Shown piece by piece: positions 1-7,328 of a stretch of DNA of 8,493 nucleotides. The position numbers were made by a program, and so were the translations under genes. Under the pieces are notes generated by a model, which was given only the letters and a program-made list of their open reading frames with translations, was not told the origin of the DNA and ran no database searches. Each line of letters starts with the position of its first letter. Positions within the stretch are counted from its first letter, which is position 1. Source of the DNA: Marine Group II euryarchaeote MED-G33 (GTDB lineage Archaea; Thermoplasmatota; Poseidoniia; Poseidoniales; Thalassarchaeaceae); assembly GCA_949538655.1 (NCBI GenBank), contig CATISE010000028.1, forward strand, positions 1 through 8,493, given 5' to 3'.

Positions 1-1281
1 GCGACAGCGCTATACTTGCTCGGTCTTGTACTGCGAAATTCGCAGTTGGTGACCGTTGCTGTGGTTTTCCTTTCTTTCCTAACATGGGCTGCGCTTCGTG
101 CAGCCCACGCGGATGTGGCAGCCACAGGTCGACGAATTGATGAAGATGAGGATTCAGAAGATGCCCCGACATTGGCATCGCTTTCAGCGATGAGAAAAGT
201 GTCTGCAGCGCGAATCTTTGAGGACGGCGAAATCCAAGTGACCCTTCGCCTACAGAACCACTCTCCACTCTCCAAGATTCTGGAAGTGAAGGACACCGTC
301 CCCGAAGTCATGCGAATAAAGGAAGGCGCCAACTACATCCTGATGGAACTCGGCCCACGTCGAGAGACCCTCATCGAATATACCGTCGAATGCCCACTGC
401 GTGGATTCTACACACTCGGACCAGTTAGTATCCGAGTACAGGATCCATTCGGCCTGTTCCACAAAGAAAAAGAAATTCACGTTTACGATGATTTCCTCGT
501 CTTCCCGAAGACTGAAGATCTCAAGGATGCGTTTGTCAAGAGCCGGGTGCCCAAGATTTTCACTGGTGCAGTGAACATCCGGCAACCAGGTGAAGGTTCG
601 AATTTCTACAACCTGCGTGAGTACATCCCAGGCGACCCCATGCGTAAGGTCAACTGGAAGGCGTACGCGCGCGCTGGAAAGATGATGGTGAACGAATTCG
701 AGCGTGACGCTGTGAGTGATATCATCCTCCTCGTGGATAGTCGTGCGGTATCTGAAACTGGTCCTGTAAGCCGGAATTCATTGGTTTACAGTACTCGAGC
801 CGCAGCCAGTTTGGCACAATTTTTCCTCAGTCGACGTGACTCGGTGGGTTTGGTCATTTACGGTAATGACATCAACAGTGTTGACCGTGATACTGGAAAG
901 AAGCAGCTCTACGTTTTGCTAACCAAGTTGGCCGGAGCGGCTGCCAAGGGCAATACCCCATTACAAGTGGTCACAAATCGAATCATGCCGCACATCAACA
1001 AGGGCAGTCCGATTATCATCTTGAGTCCGCTTGAAGGTGATCCCACACTCATCAATGCAGTCCGTGATTTCCGTGCACGTGAATTCGATGTGACGATTCT
1101 CAGCCCATCAAGCCTTGAGTTTGAGTTTGATGCAAAGCGTTTGGATCGTACTGGATATGAAGTTCTCAAGACTGAGCGAGATATTCTGATGACTGAACTA
1201 CGTGGACTTGGAGCATTCGTAATGGATTGGGAGCCTGATATGCTACTCTCAACGGCTCTAGCTGGAGCAAGAGGATTCTGA
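1..1281 (+). CDS. DUF58 domain protein, 5' end cut by window edge
   Basis: The reading frame is open from base 1, so the gene starts upstream and 426 residues are visible. The TTG at base 16 is only an internal codon. Visible parts in order are: a hydrophobic N-terminal segment (about residues 5-35) that probably holds one or two membrane helices; a short acidic linker rich in E and D; a beta-rich domain (about 65-165) resembling the Ig-like region often found before DUF58; and the DUF58 core. The core shows the family signature YNLREYIPGDPMRKVNWKA near residues 201-219, followed by a von Willebrand A-like strand ILLVDSR. The metal-binding DxSxS motif is degenerate (DSRAVS). DUF58 proteins commonly sit next to MoxR ATPases and membrane proteins and are thought to act in envelope-associated complexes, but no reaction is known. 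The next gene follows without a gap, which suggests an operon. The family call is firm; the function is unknown. Confidence 0.88.
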   Translation, partial: ATALYLLGLVLRNSQLVTVAVVFLSFLTWAALRAAHADVAATGRRIDEDEDSEDAPTLASLSAMRKVSAARIFEDGEIQVTLRLQNHSPLSKILEVKDTVPEVMRIKEGANYILMELGPRRETLIEYTVECPLRGFYTLGPVSIRVQDPFGLFHKEKEIHVYDDFLVFPKTEDLKDAFVKSRVPKIFTGAVNIRQPGEGSNFYNLREYIPGDPMRKVNWKAYARAGKMMVNEFERDAVSDIILLVDSRAVSETGPVSRNSLVYSTRAAASLAQFFLSRRDSVGLVIYGNDINSVDRDTGKKQLYVLLTKLAGAAAKGNTPLQVVTNRIMPHINKGSPIIILSPLEGDPTLINAVRDFRAREFDVTILSPSSLEFEFDAKRLDRTGYEVLKTERDILMTELRGLGAFVMDWEPDMLLSTALAGARGF

Positions 1282-1287
1282 GGTGAT

Positions 1288-2220
1288 ATGATGGCTGCAG
1301 GTAAATCCGCTGATACAGCACACCTATACGACGGTAAGACCATTCGAAGTGGTGCACCATCTCGTAAGAAGTTGGCAGGGAAAATGACTGCTGGCGGTTC
1401 TGAAATTCCGAAGGATGCAGTTCCAGAAGTTTACGTTCCAACATTCGTCGAGAGCCTCTTCGGCGGCCCTCTAGTTCCAAAAATGAAATTCTTACCGGCT
1501 GATCGAATGGTCCAAACTCTTCAGCTAATCAGTGGTGGACTGATGATGTTACTCGCAGTTCTAACCTACCTTGTAACCCCTGCTGATGGCACATTGTGGG
1601 ATGGATTTGCAAGTTGGATTGGATTGGATGCCATGGGACAAATCATGCATCTATTGATTGTCATTGCAGCTTTGGGCGCAGGCTTCTATGGTATTTTCCG
1701 CCGTGATGCACGTGGTCTACTCGCATCCTACGTACTGTTCATCCTGATTTCTCTACGATTCGCTGCTTCCAAGGACACCTTTGATGCCGGTATCTTATCT
1801 GAGGTTGGAGAATTTTGGACAAAGCAACTGATTGTCCTCTATGCTGTATCGCTGGTCATGTACATGGAAGTGACCAATGGTGTCATCCGATTCTCGATGC
1901 TTGACACCAGTATCCGCACTGGAGAAGTATACGTCATGAATGTGAAGAAGGTGTTGAGTCGGTACCACATCAGCCTTGTTGTGACACCAGTAATTGCCGC
2001 ATTTGTAGCATCCTGTACTCTATTGATCAACGTCATCATTCCATGGTTCTTCGAATTCTTCGACAAGGAAACTTCCGTCCGCCTATCACAATCTGTTGAA
2101 TTGACCAGTGTGTATGGGGTCGCCTTGGGCACCATGTTCGTCTTCATCCTGGTCGCTGTTCTATTCGCAGCCAATATCCCACTGAGAATCCAGCAGTGGC
2201 GAGAAGCGAGCGATGAGTAA
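1288..2220 (+). CDS. Six-helix membrane protein of unknown function
   Basis: I do not recognise a named family. The 310-residue protein has a hydrophilic N-terminus of about 70 residues rich in K, S and G, then six probable membrane segments near residues 77-97, 116-136, 143-160, 179-195, 228-254 and 274-299. It ends in a short charged tail. No catalytic motif is visible. Two ATG codons stand in tandem at 1288 and 1291. The motif GAGGTGA at 1280-1286 overlaps the stop of the preceding gene. It lies 1 base from the first ATG and 4 bases from the second, so the second may be the true start, a difference of one residue. The 6-base gap to the DUF58 gene suggests co-transcription and translational coupling. 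The protein could be the membrane partner of the DUF58 protein, which is an inference from position only. Its stop lies 3 bases from the stop of the convergent aspartate kinase gene. Confidence 0.8.
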   Translation: MMAAGKSADTAHLYDGKTIRSGAPSRKKLAGKMTAGGSEIPKDAVPEVYVPTFVESLFGGPLVPKMKFLPADRMVQTLQLISGGLMMLLAVLTYLVTPADGTLWDGFASWIGLDAMGQIMHLLIVIAALGAGFYGIFRRDARGLLASYVLFILISLRFAASKDTFDAGILSEVGEFWTKQLIVLYAVSLVMYMEVTNGVIRFSMLDTSIRTGEVYVMNVKKVLSRYHISLVVTPVIAAFVASCTLLINVIIPWFFEFFDKETSVRLSQSVELTSVYGVALGTMFVFILVAVLFAANIPLRIQQWREASDE

Positions 2221-2223
2221 GCA

Positions 2224-3552
2224 TCACTGAGCCAGTAAGTCTAGTGCCGCACAAAGCGATTGGATTGCGATTTCTGTTTGATTGGCAGGAACGGTTCCAT
2301 GAATTGCATGATCCCGTTTCTCATCTTCACTGAAGGTTAGAACAATCTCCGAATCATTGGCAAAGGATTTGATTCTACTACGAATCTTAGAGTCATTTCC
2401 AATACCCTCCCCTACAAAGCACAAAATGGATAGGGGGTCGCCCAATTCAGGCGTCGGTAAATTTGGTTTCTCAGAAAGAATGCGTTTTGCACGTGCTGCC
2501 ATTCTGCTCGATACGAGAAGACGGACGTGTCCCGGTTGTGCACGCACGCTGGCCACGCGGATTCTGGCACGGCTCAGGGTGGACATCGCATCGCTGACAC
2601 ATTCTGTCAATGATAGGGCGCTCGAAAGAGACCAAGTCAAGGGAACCAAACGTGGTAAACAGCCCACTGCACGTACCTGAGGGGTCTCTAATTGAATGGA
2701 TGGGCCAATAATTGTTCCATCAATCTCAGGACTGTGGAGTGGGCGGAGATAGAGGGGTATTCCAGGGGCTCTCAATGGTTCAACTGCCGAAGGGTGAAGC
2801 ATCGGCTCACTGAAGAGAGCAAATTCCGCTGCTTCAGTGTATGACAAATTGGATAGGTTTCTGGCAGGTAAGGTCCAACGGGGAGAGAGTGCCAAAACCC
2901 CTTCCACATCACGCCAAATTGTGACACTTGATGCATCGAGAGTTGCCGCTACGGTTGTAGCGGTCAAGTCAGATCCGCCTCGACCGAGTAGAGCGAATCC
3001 ATCCTTTGTCACCCCATACCAACCGGTGATCACCGGTACTGCACCCTCTGGAATTTCGAGGAGTTCCTTGGTGAGCTTCATATCGATTCGAGCATCTTCA
3101 CCGCGGCCAATCAATCGGATTCCTGTATTCTCGGACCAAGCGGGAATGGAGGGAATGCCATGAGCATCCAAGGCTGCTGCAATAGCCAAACTTGAGAGGC
3201 GTTCACCACAAGCCAATGCATCAGCACGAAGTTCGGCATTTGGTTCAATGGTATGGGAATCAAGAGATTCAGACAGATGATGTAGTGTTTCAGCAAAACG
3301 AACTGCCCAAGGTGATGTGGAAATCTCTGGTACACGTTCAATGTGTTCCAATTCAATCGATGCAGTGAAGGCTGAGTTTGAGGAATTCGAACGATGGTCA
3401 ATCTGTTCGATTAAGCGATCCGTAATCCCATTGAATGCAGATACGACTACCACTGCACGACCATTTGAGTTTCGAATCCGCTCAACAACCGCATCGATAT
3501 CTTCGATTGCAGAGAGGCAGGAACCACCAAATTTGTGAATGTGTATATTCAA
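2224..3552 (-). CDS. lysC: Aspartate kinase
   Basis: The 442-residue protein would phosphorylate L-aspartate to L-aspartyl-4-phosphate. This is the first step toward aspartate semialdehyde, lysine, threonine and methionine. In archaea using ADH synthase it is also the first step toward aromatic amino acids. Amino-acid kinase motifs seen are KFGGS (7-11), VVVVSAFNGITD (34-45), ACGERLSS (114-121), LLGRGGSDLTATTVA (188-202), WRDVEGVL (213-220) and HPSAVEPL (253-260). The usual TADPR is ALSPR here. Residues from about 303 to the end occupy the place of the paired ACT regulatory domains, but their hallmark glycine turns are hard to see. The start is TTG at 3552: KFGG must lie near the N-terminus, no ATG is available there, and a GGGAGGG site lies 6 bases upstream. 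The gene overlaps the end of chorismate synthase by 4 bases, so translation is probably coupled. It is the last gene of the block. The symbol is assigned by function; the paralog type is not determined. Confidence 0.92.
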   Translation of the reverse strand: MNIHIHKFGGSCLSAIEDIDAVVERIRNSNGRAVVVVSAFNGITDRLIEQIDHRSNSSNSAFTASIELEHIERVPEISTSPWAVRFAETLHHLSESLDSHTIEPNAELRADALACGERLSSLAIAAALDAHGIPSIPAWSENTGIRLIGRGEDARIDMKLTKELLEIPEGAVPVITGWYGVTKDGFALLGRGGSDLTATTVAATLDASSVTIWRDVEGVLALSPRWTLPARNLSNLSYTEAAEFALFSEPMLHPSAVEPLRAPGIPLYLRPLHSPEIDGTIIGPSIQLETPQVRAVGCLPRLVPLTWSLSSALSLTECVSDAMSTLSRARIRVASVRAQPGHVRLLVSSRMAARAKRILSEKPNLPTPELGDPLSILCFVGEGIGNDSKIRSRIKSFANDSEIVLTFSEDEKRDHAIHGTVPANQTEIAIQSLCAALDLLAQ

Positions 3553-4601
3553 CTCCAGCCCTCCCTAATTTGTAGTAAATCGGCAATGATGAGTCTGCAA
3601 ACTGCTTCCACCACAGGGGTTGCACGGGGAGCGAGAACCGGGTCGTGACGACCACCAATTTGCAATTCCCTCATTTCCCCCGATGGTATATGCAGTGTCA
3701 TTTGTGGGACTGAAATTGAACTGGGCGGTTTGAAATGAACACGAATTCTCAAAGGAGCTCCTGTAGCCATGCCCCCCAGAGCACCATCAGCATCATCTCC
3801 AATCGGAATCTGTTCAGGACCCCATGCATCATTGTGTTCAGAACCATGCATGGTCACCGATTCTCGGCCACGACCGAATTCAACACCTCGTGCGCCAGGA
3901 ATCGCCATCAACCCGCGAGCAAGTGCTGGCTCTAGCCCTTCAAACCAAGGTTCGCCGACACCCAAAGGCAAATTACAAACTCGGGCTTCAACGGTTGATC
4001 CGATGCTATCCCCTGCTTTTCGAAGTGATTTCACAAGATTGAGCATCGATTCTGCTGCCTCAACATCGTTGCAATTCAAAATGGTGCAAGCCTCGCCTTC
4101 AGGTACACCATCAAATTCTGCAGATATTGAACCGATTTGGCTACAATGCGCATCGACCGTTACATCACCCAAGGCTTCACGAACCAATGAACCTGCAGCC
4201 ACGAGTCCAAGGGTCAATCGTCCGGAATTGGCACCTCCACCACGGGGATCAGCAGCCCCACCTGTTCGTGCGGCTTCTGGTAAATCTGCATGGCCGGGCC
4301 GAGGTTGATTGGGTAAGAATCCATAATCCCGTGATTTCGCATCTTGATTTCGAACGAGAAGTAAAATCGGATATCCTGTGGTTCGGCCTTCGTAAACGCC
4401 AGATAGAATCTCACAATCATCTGGTTCGGCTCTAGCGGATAATAAGCGACGGCCTGGACGGCGGCGCTGTAAATCTTCAATCAAGGTTTCAACATCGATT
4501 GGAATACCAGGTGGGACACCCTCAAGGAAGGCACCGACAGCCGTACCATGGCTTTCTCCAAAGAGTGTCACTCTAACTGAATCGCCAAGACTCATGCCCA
4601 T
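3549..4601 (-). CDS. aroC: Chorismate synthase
   Basis: This enzyme converts EPSP to chorismate using reduced FMN and is the last shared step of aromatic biosynthesis. The 350-residue product has a normal family length. Signatures seen are FGESHG near the N-terminus, the arginine-rich RRRPGRR, GHAD (a conserved His), a glycine-rich segment GGGANSGR, VEFGRG followed by HGSEHND, GGMATGAPL, and the C-terminal GRHDPVLAPRATPVVEA. The usual GGGRSSARET is altered to GGGANSGRLT, with an Ala in place of the first Arg, and the preceding stretch is also divergent. The frame stays open to an ATG at 4661, inside the shikimate kinase gene. I chose the ATG at 4601 because family members begin a few residues before the SLG-type motif and because AAGGGGG lies 8 bases upstream. 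It begins 13 bases after the shikimate kinase stop and overlaps aspartate kinase by 4 bases, so it is part of one operon. Confidence 0.93.
   Translation of the reverse strand: MGMSLGDSVRVTLFGESHGTAVGAFLEGVPPGIPIDVETLIEDLQRRRPGRRLLSARAEPDDCEILSGVYEGRTTGYPILLLVRNQDAKSRDYGFLPNQPRPGHADLPEAARTGGAADPRGGGANSGRLTLGLVAAGSLVREALGDVTVDAHCSQIGSISAEFDGVPEGEACTILNCNDVEAAESMLNLVKSLRKAGDSIGSTVEARVCNLPLGVGEPWFEGLEPALARGLMAIPGARGVEFGRGRESVTMHGSEHNDAWGPEQIPIGDDADGALGGMATGAPLRIRVHFKPPSSISVPQMTLHIPSGEMRELQIGGRHDPVLAPRATPVVEAVCRLIIADLLQIREGWS
3559..3565 (-). promoter_or_regulatory. Shine-Dalgarno site fixing a TTG start
   Basis: The minus strand reads GGGAGGG, followed by 6 bases and then TTG at 3552-3550. The site lies inside the last codons of chorismate synthase. 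It supports the TTG as the true aspartate kinase start, since that codon places KFGG at residue 7 as in the family. Confidence 0.7.
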
Positions 4602-4609
4602 CGCTGTGG

Positions 4610-4616
4610 CCCCCTT
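4610..4616 (-). promoter_or_regulatory. Shine-Dalgarno site for chorismate synthase
   Basis: The minus strand reads AAGGGGG 8 bases before the ATG at 4601, overlapping the shikimate kinase stop codon. It favours this ATG over the upstream ATG at 4661 and over the next in-frame ATG at 4595, which would be 14 bases away. Confidence 0.55.
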
Positions 4617-5478
4617 ATGCCTCACTTGAACGGAATGAAGTTTCGAGGACATCCCATCCACGGGGCTCGATGGTTTGGTATACTCTGCGAATCGATGATT
4701 CTTGACTGGTTGGAAGAATCAGCACAATCGATGGCCCAGAACCCGAAATTGTAGAAACACGGCAACCTAAGATCCCCATGTCATTACACGTTTTTCGACC
4801 TGATGCATCACCTAGTGCAGAGGCAACTGCGCGCCCATTGTGAATCATTGCATTGAAGATTTGTTCTTGTTCGACTGCAGAAATGGCTTGTTGGAATTGA
4901 CCCGCTGCAGCTTGGAATCTTTCTGGATCAGGTTGCAATTCCCTTGGCCCTCGATTGAGAATCAAAATCGTCCACTTTTCTGAACCTTCCATTTCCCCCT
5001 GCATCAATACACCATCGGCAGCAGGAATTGAGGGGTCAACCACTTTCCAACCGGGTTCAACCGCAGCCCATGAATCATCAACAGATCCTGTCAATGAACA
5101 CCCACAGGCCAACTGCGCTGATGAGGATAAGTCGACAATCTGGTGATTCTCCAATTCGGTTTCTGTCGCATCGCAAAGGGCGCGGATACAAGCCACCGAC
5201 AATGCAGCACTGGACTTCAAACCACGTCCAATGGGTAAATCGGAACGTATCGCCCAGTGTAATTCTTCACTTTCGGGCATGGGAAGACCTGCACTAGACC
5301 AAGTTTCAACAACTGCGGGAAGTAGACCATGGGGGTCTTCTGGCTCTTTTTTCACCGGCGAATCACGTAATTGTACACGAGTGGAAAGGGTGATACTTGC
5401 TGCAGAGCCATAACCAGCGCCAAGGGCGTGGAGGATGCTAACTCCGCCGTGTCCTTCACCTCGACCCAAGACTGCCAT
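4615..5478 (-). CDS. aroK: Archaeal shikimate kinase, GHMP family
   Basis: The 287-residue protein belongs to the GHMP kinase superfamily in its archaeal shikimate kinase branch, which is unrelated to bacterial AroK/AroL. It would phosphorylate shikimate to shikimate 3-phosphate with ATP. The N-terminus carries the branch-typical GGVSILHALGAGYGSAASI (11-29), where other members have an ATG(K/Y)GAA-like motif. The ATP-binding GHMP loop is PIGRGLKSSAALSVA (82-96). A TGSVDDSWA segment (130-138) matches the TGAFDDA region of relatives. The C-terminal glycine loop is STISGSGPSIVLI (242-254). The ATG start at 5478 is well supported: GGAGGGGG at 5483-5490 lies 4 bases upstream. It follows the dehydroquinate synthase stop by 12 bases. 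Homoserine and mevalonate kinases belong to the same superfamily, but the N-terminal motif and the neighbours on both sides point to shikimate. Confidence 0.9.
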   Translation of the reverse strand: MAVLGRGEGHGGVSILHALGAGYGSAASITLSTRVQLRDSPVKKEPEDPHGLLPAVVETWSSAGLPMPESEELHWAIRSDLPIGRGLKSSAALSVACIRALCDATETELENHQIVDLSSSAQLACGCSLTGSVDDSWAAVEPGWKVVDPSIPAADGVLMQGEMEGSEKWTILILNRGPRELQPDPERFQAAAGQFQQAISAVEQEQIFNAMIHNGRAVASALGDASGRKTCNDMGILGCRVSTISGSGPSIVLILPTSQESSIRRVYQTIEPRGWDVLETSFRSSEA

Positions 5479-5490
5479 TCTACCCCCTCC

Positions 5491-6534
5491 TTAGTGCTCC
5501 TCGGCCATCGACAGAACGTTCTGACCGATATGTCTAGCGCTTGTTCCAATGAATCCGAGCAAAGAATCTCCTACTTCCACTGATGTGACGGAGGGCATAT
5601 CTCCTAAAGGAGATATCAATCGAACAGTTTCGGCTTGTTGAAGGAAAATTTGCCCATTATTGCCACTCTCTGAATGAATATATCGAACGAGTAGGAATGG
5701 TCGTGACTCTATTTTCATCCGTCCAATAATTGCGCTTCGAACGATACCGTTTGAATTGCACACTGCAACAGAATCGCCTGCGACCAATTCGCTCAGATAT
5801 TTGGTGGATCCATCCTCCATCAAGATGTAAGCATGAACGGCTCCAGCATTGACTCTAAATGGACGAGGGGGCACGAAATCACTCTCCAATGTTTCACCGT
5901 GTACCAACACCATTGCATTGGCAGCAGAGCCGATGAGAAAACCTTCTCCAACTTCGAGAATTGAGGTCAGGTCGACACAAACTCGATCGCCAACACCGCC
6001 ATCTTCAACAGATTGCACATCAAAGGAAACAATGTCACCCCCCTCTTCGAGTATTCCGTCATCACCTTCACTTTGAGTCGCCAATCTCTCGGCGGCAATA
6101 ATTTGGGCATCGGCCCAAATTTCAGGCTGCTCGGCAGGCAATAGTAGGCCATCAACACCGGTTTCCAAAGCAAATGCTGCCCCGCGTAGGGATTGTTGTG
6201 TATCGATTCGAGCGATGAGTCTGGTCCCAGACCCCTGAGCGGAGGCCACGAGATTCTCAAGTGGAATCATTTGCCAATCCCCTGTAGTCAAAACAACCCA
6301 TGATACAAGTCCAATCATCGATTTCGCTGCTTCTTGACCTTCTGCATCACCAATATCTACGTGGACACCCACTGGTGCGGTTGAGGAATCGAGAATTCGC
6401 CCGTCTTCGCAGGCAAACAAGGGAGATTCAATCCAATCAAGAATATCATCTCCTTCGACAAGCAAGACGCGATCAGCAGGATGTGGATGGAGAAAACCCC
6501 CATTTGCACTCGTTGCATCGAGCCATAATTCCAT
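5491..6534 (-). CDS. aroB': 3-dehydroquinate synthase II (archaeal AroB')
   Basis: The archaeal enzyme (COG1465-type) converts 2-amino-3,7-dideoxy-D-threo-hept-6-ulosonate to 3-dehydroquinate by NAD-dependent oxidative deamination and cyclisation. It is unrelated to bacterial AroB. The product is 347 residues. Strong family blocks are ETGVDGLLL (124-132), GDRVCVDLTSIL (182-193), GEGFLIGSAANAM (197-209), ETLESDF followed by RPFRVNAGAVHAYI (224-237), TKYLSELVAGD (244-254), GRMKIESRPFLL (271-282), and a C-terminal SVTSVEVGDSLLGF with ARHIG. The open frame reaches an ATG at 6582 inside the preceding gene. I chose the ATG at 6534 because the family begins with a short strand like MELWLD and because AGGTGA lies 4 bases upstream. 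The gap to the ADH synthase stop is 8 bases, and the product of that enzyme is this enzyme's substrate. Confidence 0.94.
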   Translation of the reverse strand: MELWLDATSANGGFLHPHPADRVLLVEGDDILDWIESPLFACEDGRILDSSTAPVGVHVDIGDAEGQEAAKSMIGLVSWVVLTTGDWQMIPLENLVASAQGSGTRLIARIDTQQSLRGAAFALETGVDGLLLPAEQPEIWADAQIIAAERLATQSEGDDGILEEGGDIVSFDVQSVEDGGVGDRVCVDLTSILEVGEGFLIGSAANAMVLVHGETLESDFVPPRPFRVNAGAVHAYILMEDGSTKYLSELVAGDSVAVCNSNGIVRSAIIGRMKIESRPFLLVRYIHSESGNNGQIFLQQAETVRLISPLGDMPSVTSVEVGDSLLGFIGTSARHIGQNVLSMAEEH

Positions 6535-6538
6535 TCTT

Positions 6539-6544
6539 TCACCT
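6539..6544 (-). promoter_or_regulatory. Shine-Dalgarno site for 3-dehydroquinate synthase II
   Basis: AGGTGA on the minus strand, 4 bases before the ATG at 6534, overlaps the stop codon of ADH synthase. It decides between this ATG and the upstream in-frame ATG at 6582. Confidence 0.6.
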
Positions 6545-7328
6545 ACGCTCCATGGATGACATTGCGAAGAGCACGAACACAAGCTTCAGGATCTTTGGCT
6601 CCAAACACTTGGCGACCCATACAAACACCGGCTGCTCCAGCTGACATTGCGTACCGAACGATTTCTAATGTTTCGTCAAAAGACCCACTGCCAGGCCCTC
6701 CGGAAATCAGGACTGGGATTGGGACGGCTTCACACACTTTGCGGAAACTCTCAGCATTGCCAGTCCATGGTACCTTGACTGCATGGCAGCCCATTTCGTA
6801 GGCAACACGTGCAGCATGTGCCACCCCTCCGGTGATATCGTTGGGTAGAGCCACCAGATTGGGGCCTCGAGGGTAAACCATGCCGAGAATAGGCATTCCA
6901 AGTTCGTGTGCTTCACTTGTCAATTCACCCATATCGAGAATCATTTGTGGTTCATTTTCATCGCCCAAATTGATTTGTCCAGAAACCCCTGTTGCTCCCC
7001 TGGAAAGTGCTTCTGAAGCACTTGCGATTTTGACCTTTGATTGAGAATTTTGACCACCATGTGCGGTCGAAACTGAGACGTGACAAACAAAACCATCCCA
7101 ACCGGTACGAGCTGATTGCTCACTGACCACGCCTTTCTGACAAACGATGGCATCCGCGCCTCCAGCAATCACTGAATCAATGACTGAATCCATTCGGTCG
7201 AGGCCATTTTCAGGGTATCCAGATAGCCCATGGTCCATTGGAATCCAAACACCTCTGCCATTCGGCAACAGGCGTTGGAGGCGATTGTTGAGGTCACCGC
7301 TCATGCTCAGCCCGAATGGTTCCTGCAT
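6543..7328 (-). CDS. aroA': ADH synthase (archaeal AroA', class I aldolase fold)
   Basis: This is 2-amino-3,7-dideoxy-D-threo-hept-6-ulosonate synthase, a DhnA-type aldolase. It joins aspartate semialdehyde with a fragment from 6-deoxy-5-ketofructose 1-phosphate to open the archaeal route to 3-dehydroquinate. In the 261-residue form, family features are PMDHG (30-34, catalytic Asp32), GMVYPRG (149-155, Tyr152 in the acid/base position), VKVPWTG (184-190, Lys185 at the Schiff-base position), and the phosphate-binding loops GGPGSGS (210-216) and GRQVFG (238-243). The frame is open to 7394, but that extension would read through the end of exonuclease III and an inverted repeat, so it is unlikely to be coding. 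Candidate ATGs are 7328 and 7304; the latter gives MSGDLNNRLQRL, which fits family N-termini slightly better. Neither has a clear Shine-Dalgarno motif. A class I fructose-bisphosphate aldolase is the alternative, but the adjacent AroB' makes ADH synthase far more likely. Confidence 0.9.
   Translation of the reverse strand: MQEPFGLSMSGDLNNRLQRLLPNGRGVWIPMDHGLSGYPENGLDRMDSVIDSVIAGGADAIVCQKGVVSEQSARTGWDGFVCHVSVSTAHGGQNSQSKVKIASASEALSRGATGVSGQINLGDENEPQMILDMGELTSEAHELGMPILGMVYPRGPNLVALPNDITGGVAHAARVAYEMGCHAVKVPWTGNAESFRKVCEAVPIPVLISGGPGSGSFDETLEIVRYAMSAGAAGVCMGRQVFGAKDPEACVRALRNVIHGA

Noticed and set aside
909..1343. A 144-codon minus-strand frame across the end of the DUF58 gene
   Set aside because: It is a shadow of the real coding frames and crosses the junction of two well-supported plus-strand genes; no recognisable domain.
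3769..4308. A 179-codon plus-strand open frame opposite chorismate synthase
   Set aside because: It is fully antisense to a gene with strong family motifs, its translation is low-complexity (rich in S, P, R and A), and no ribosome site stands out.
4615..5478. Homoserine, mevalonate or other GHMP kinase
   Set aside because: The N-terminal GGVSILHALGAGYGSAA-type motif and the position between AroB' and chorismate synthase fit archaeal shikimate kinase; homoserine kinase was considered because of the nearby aspartate kinase.
6543..7328. Class I fructose-bisphosphate aldolase or LsrF-like aldolase
   Set aside because: The fold and Schiff-base lysine are shared, but the adjacent 3-dehydroquinate synthase II and the rest of the pathway point to ADH synthase.
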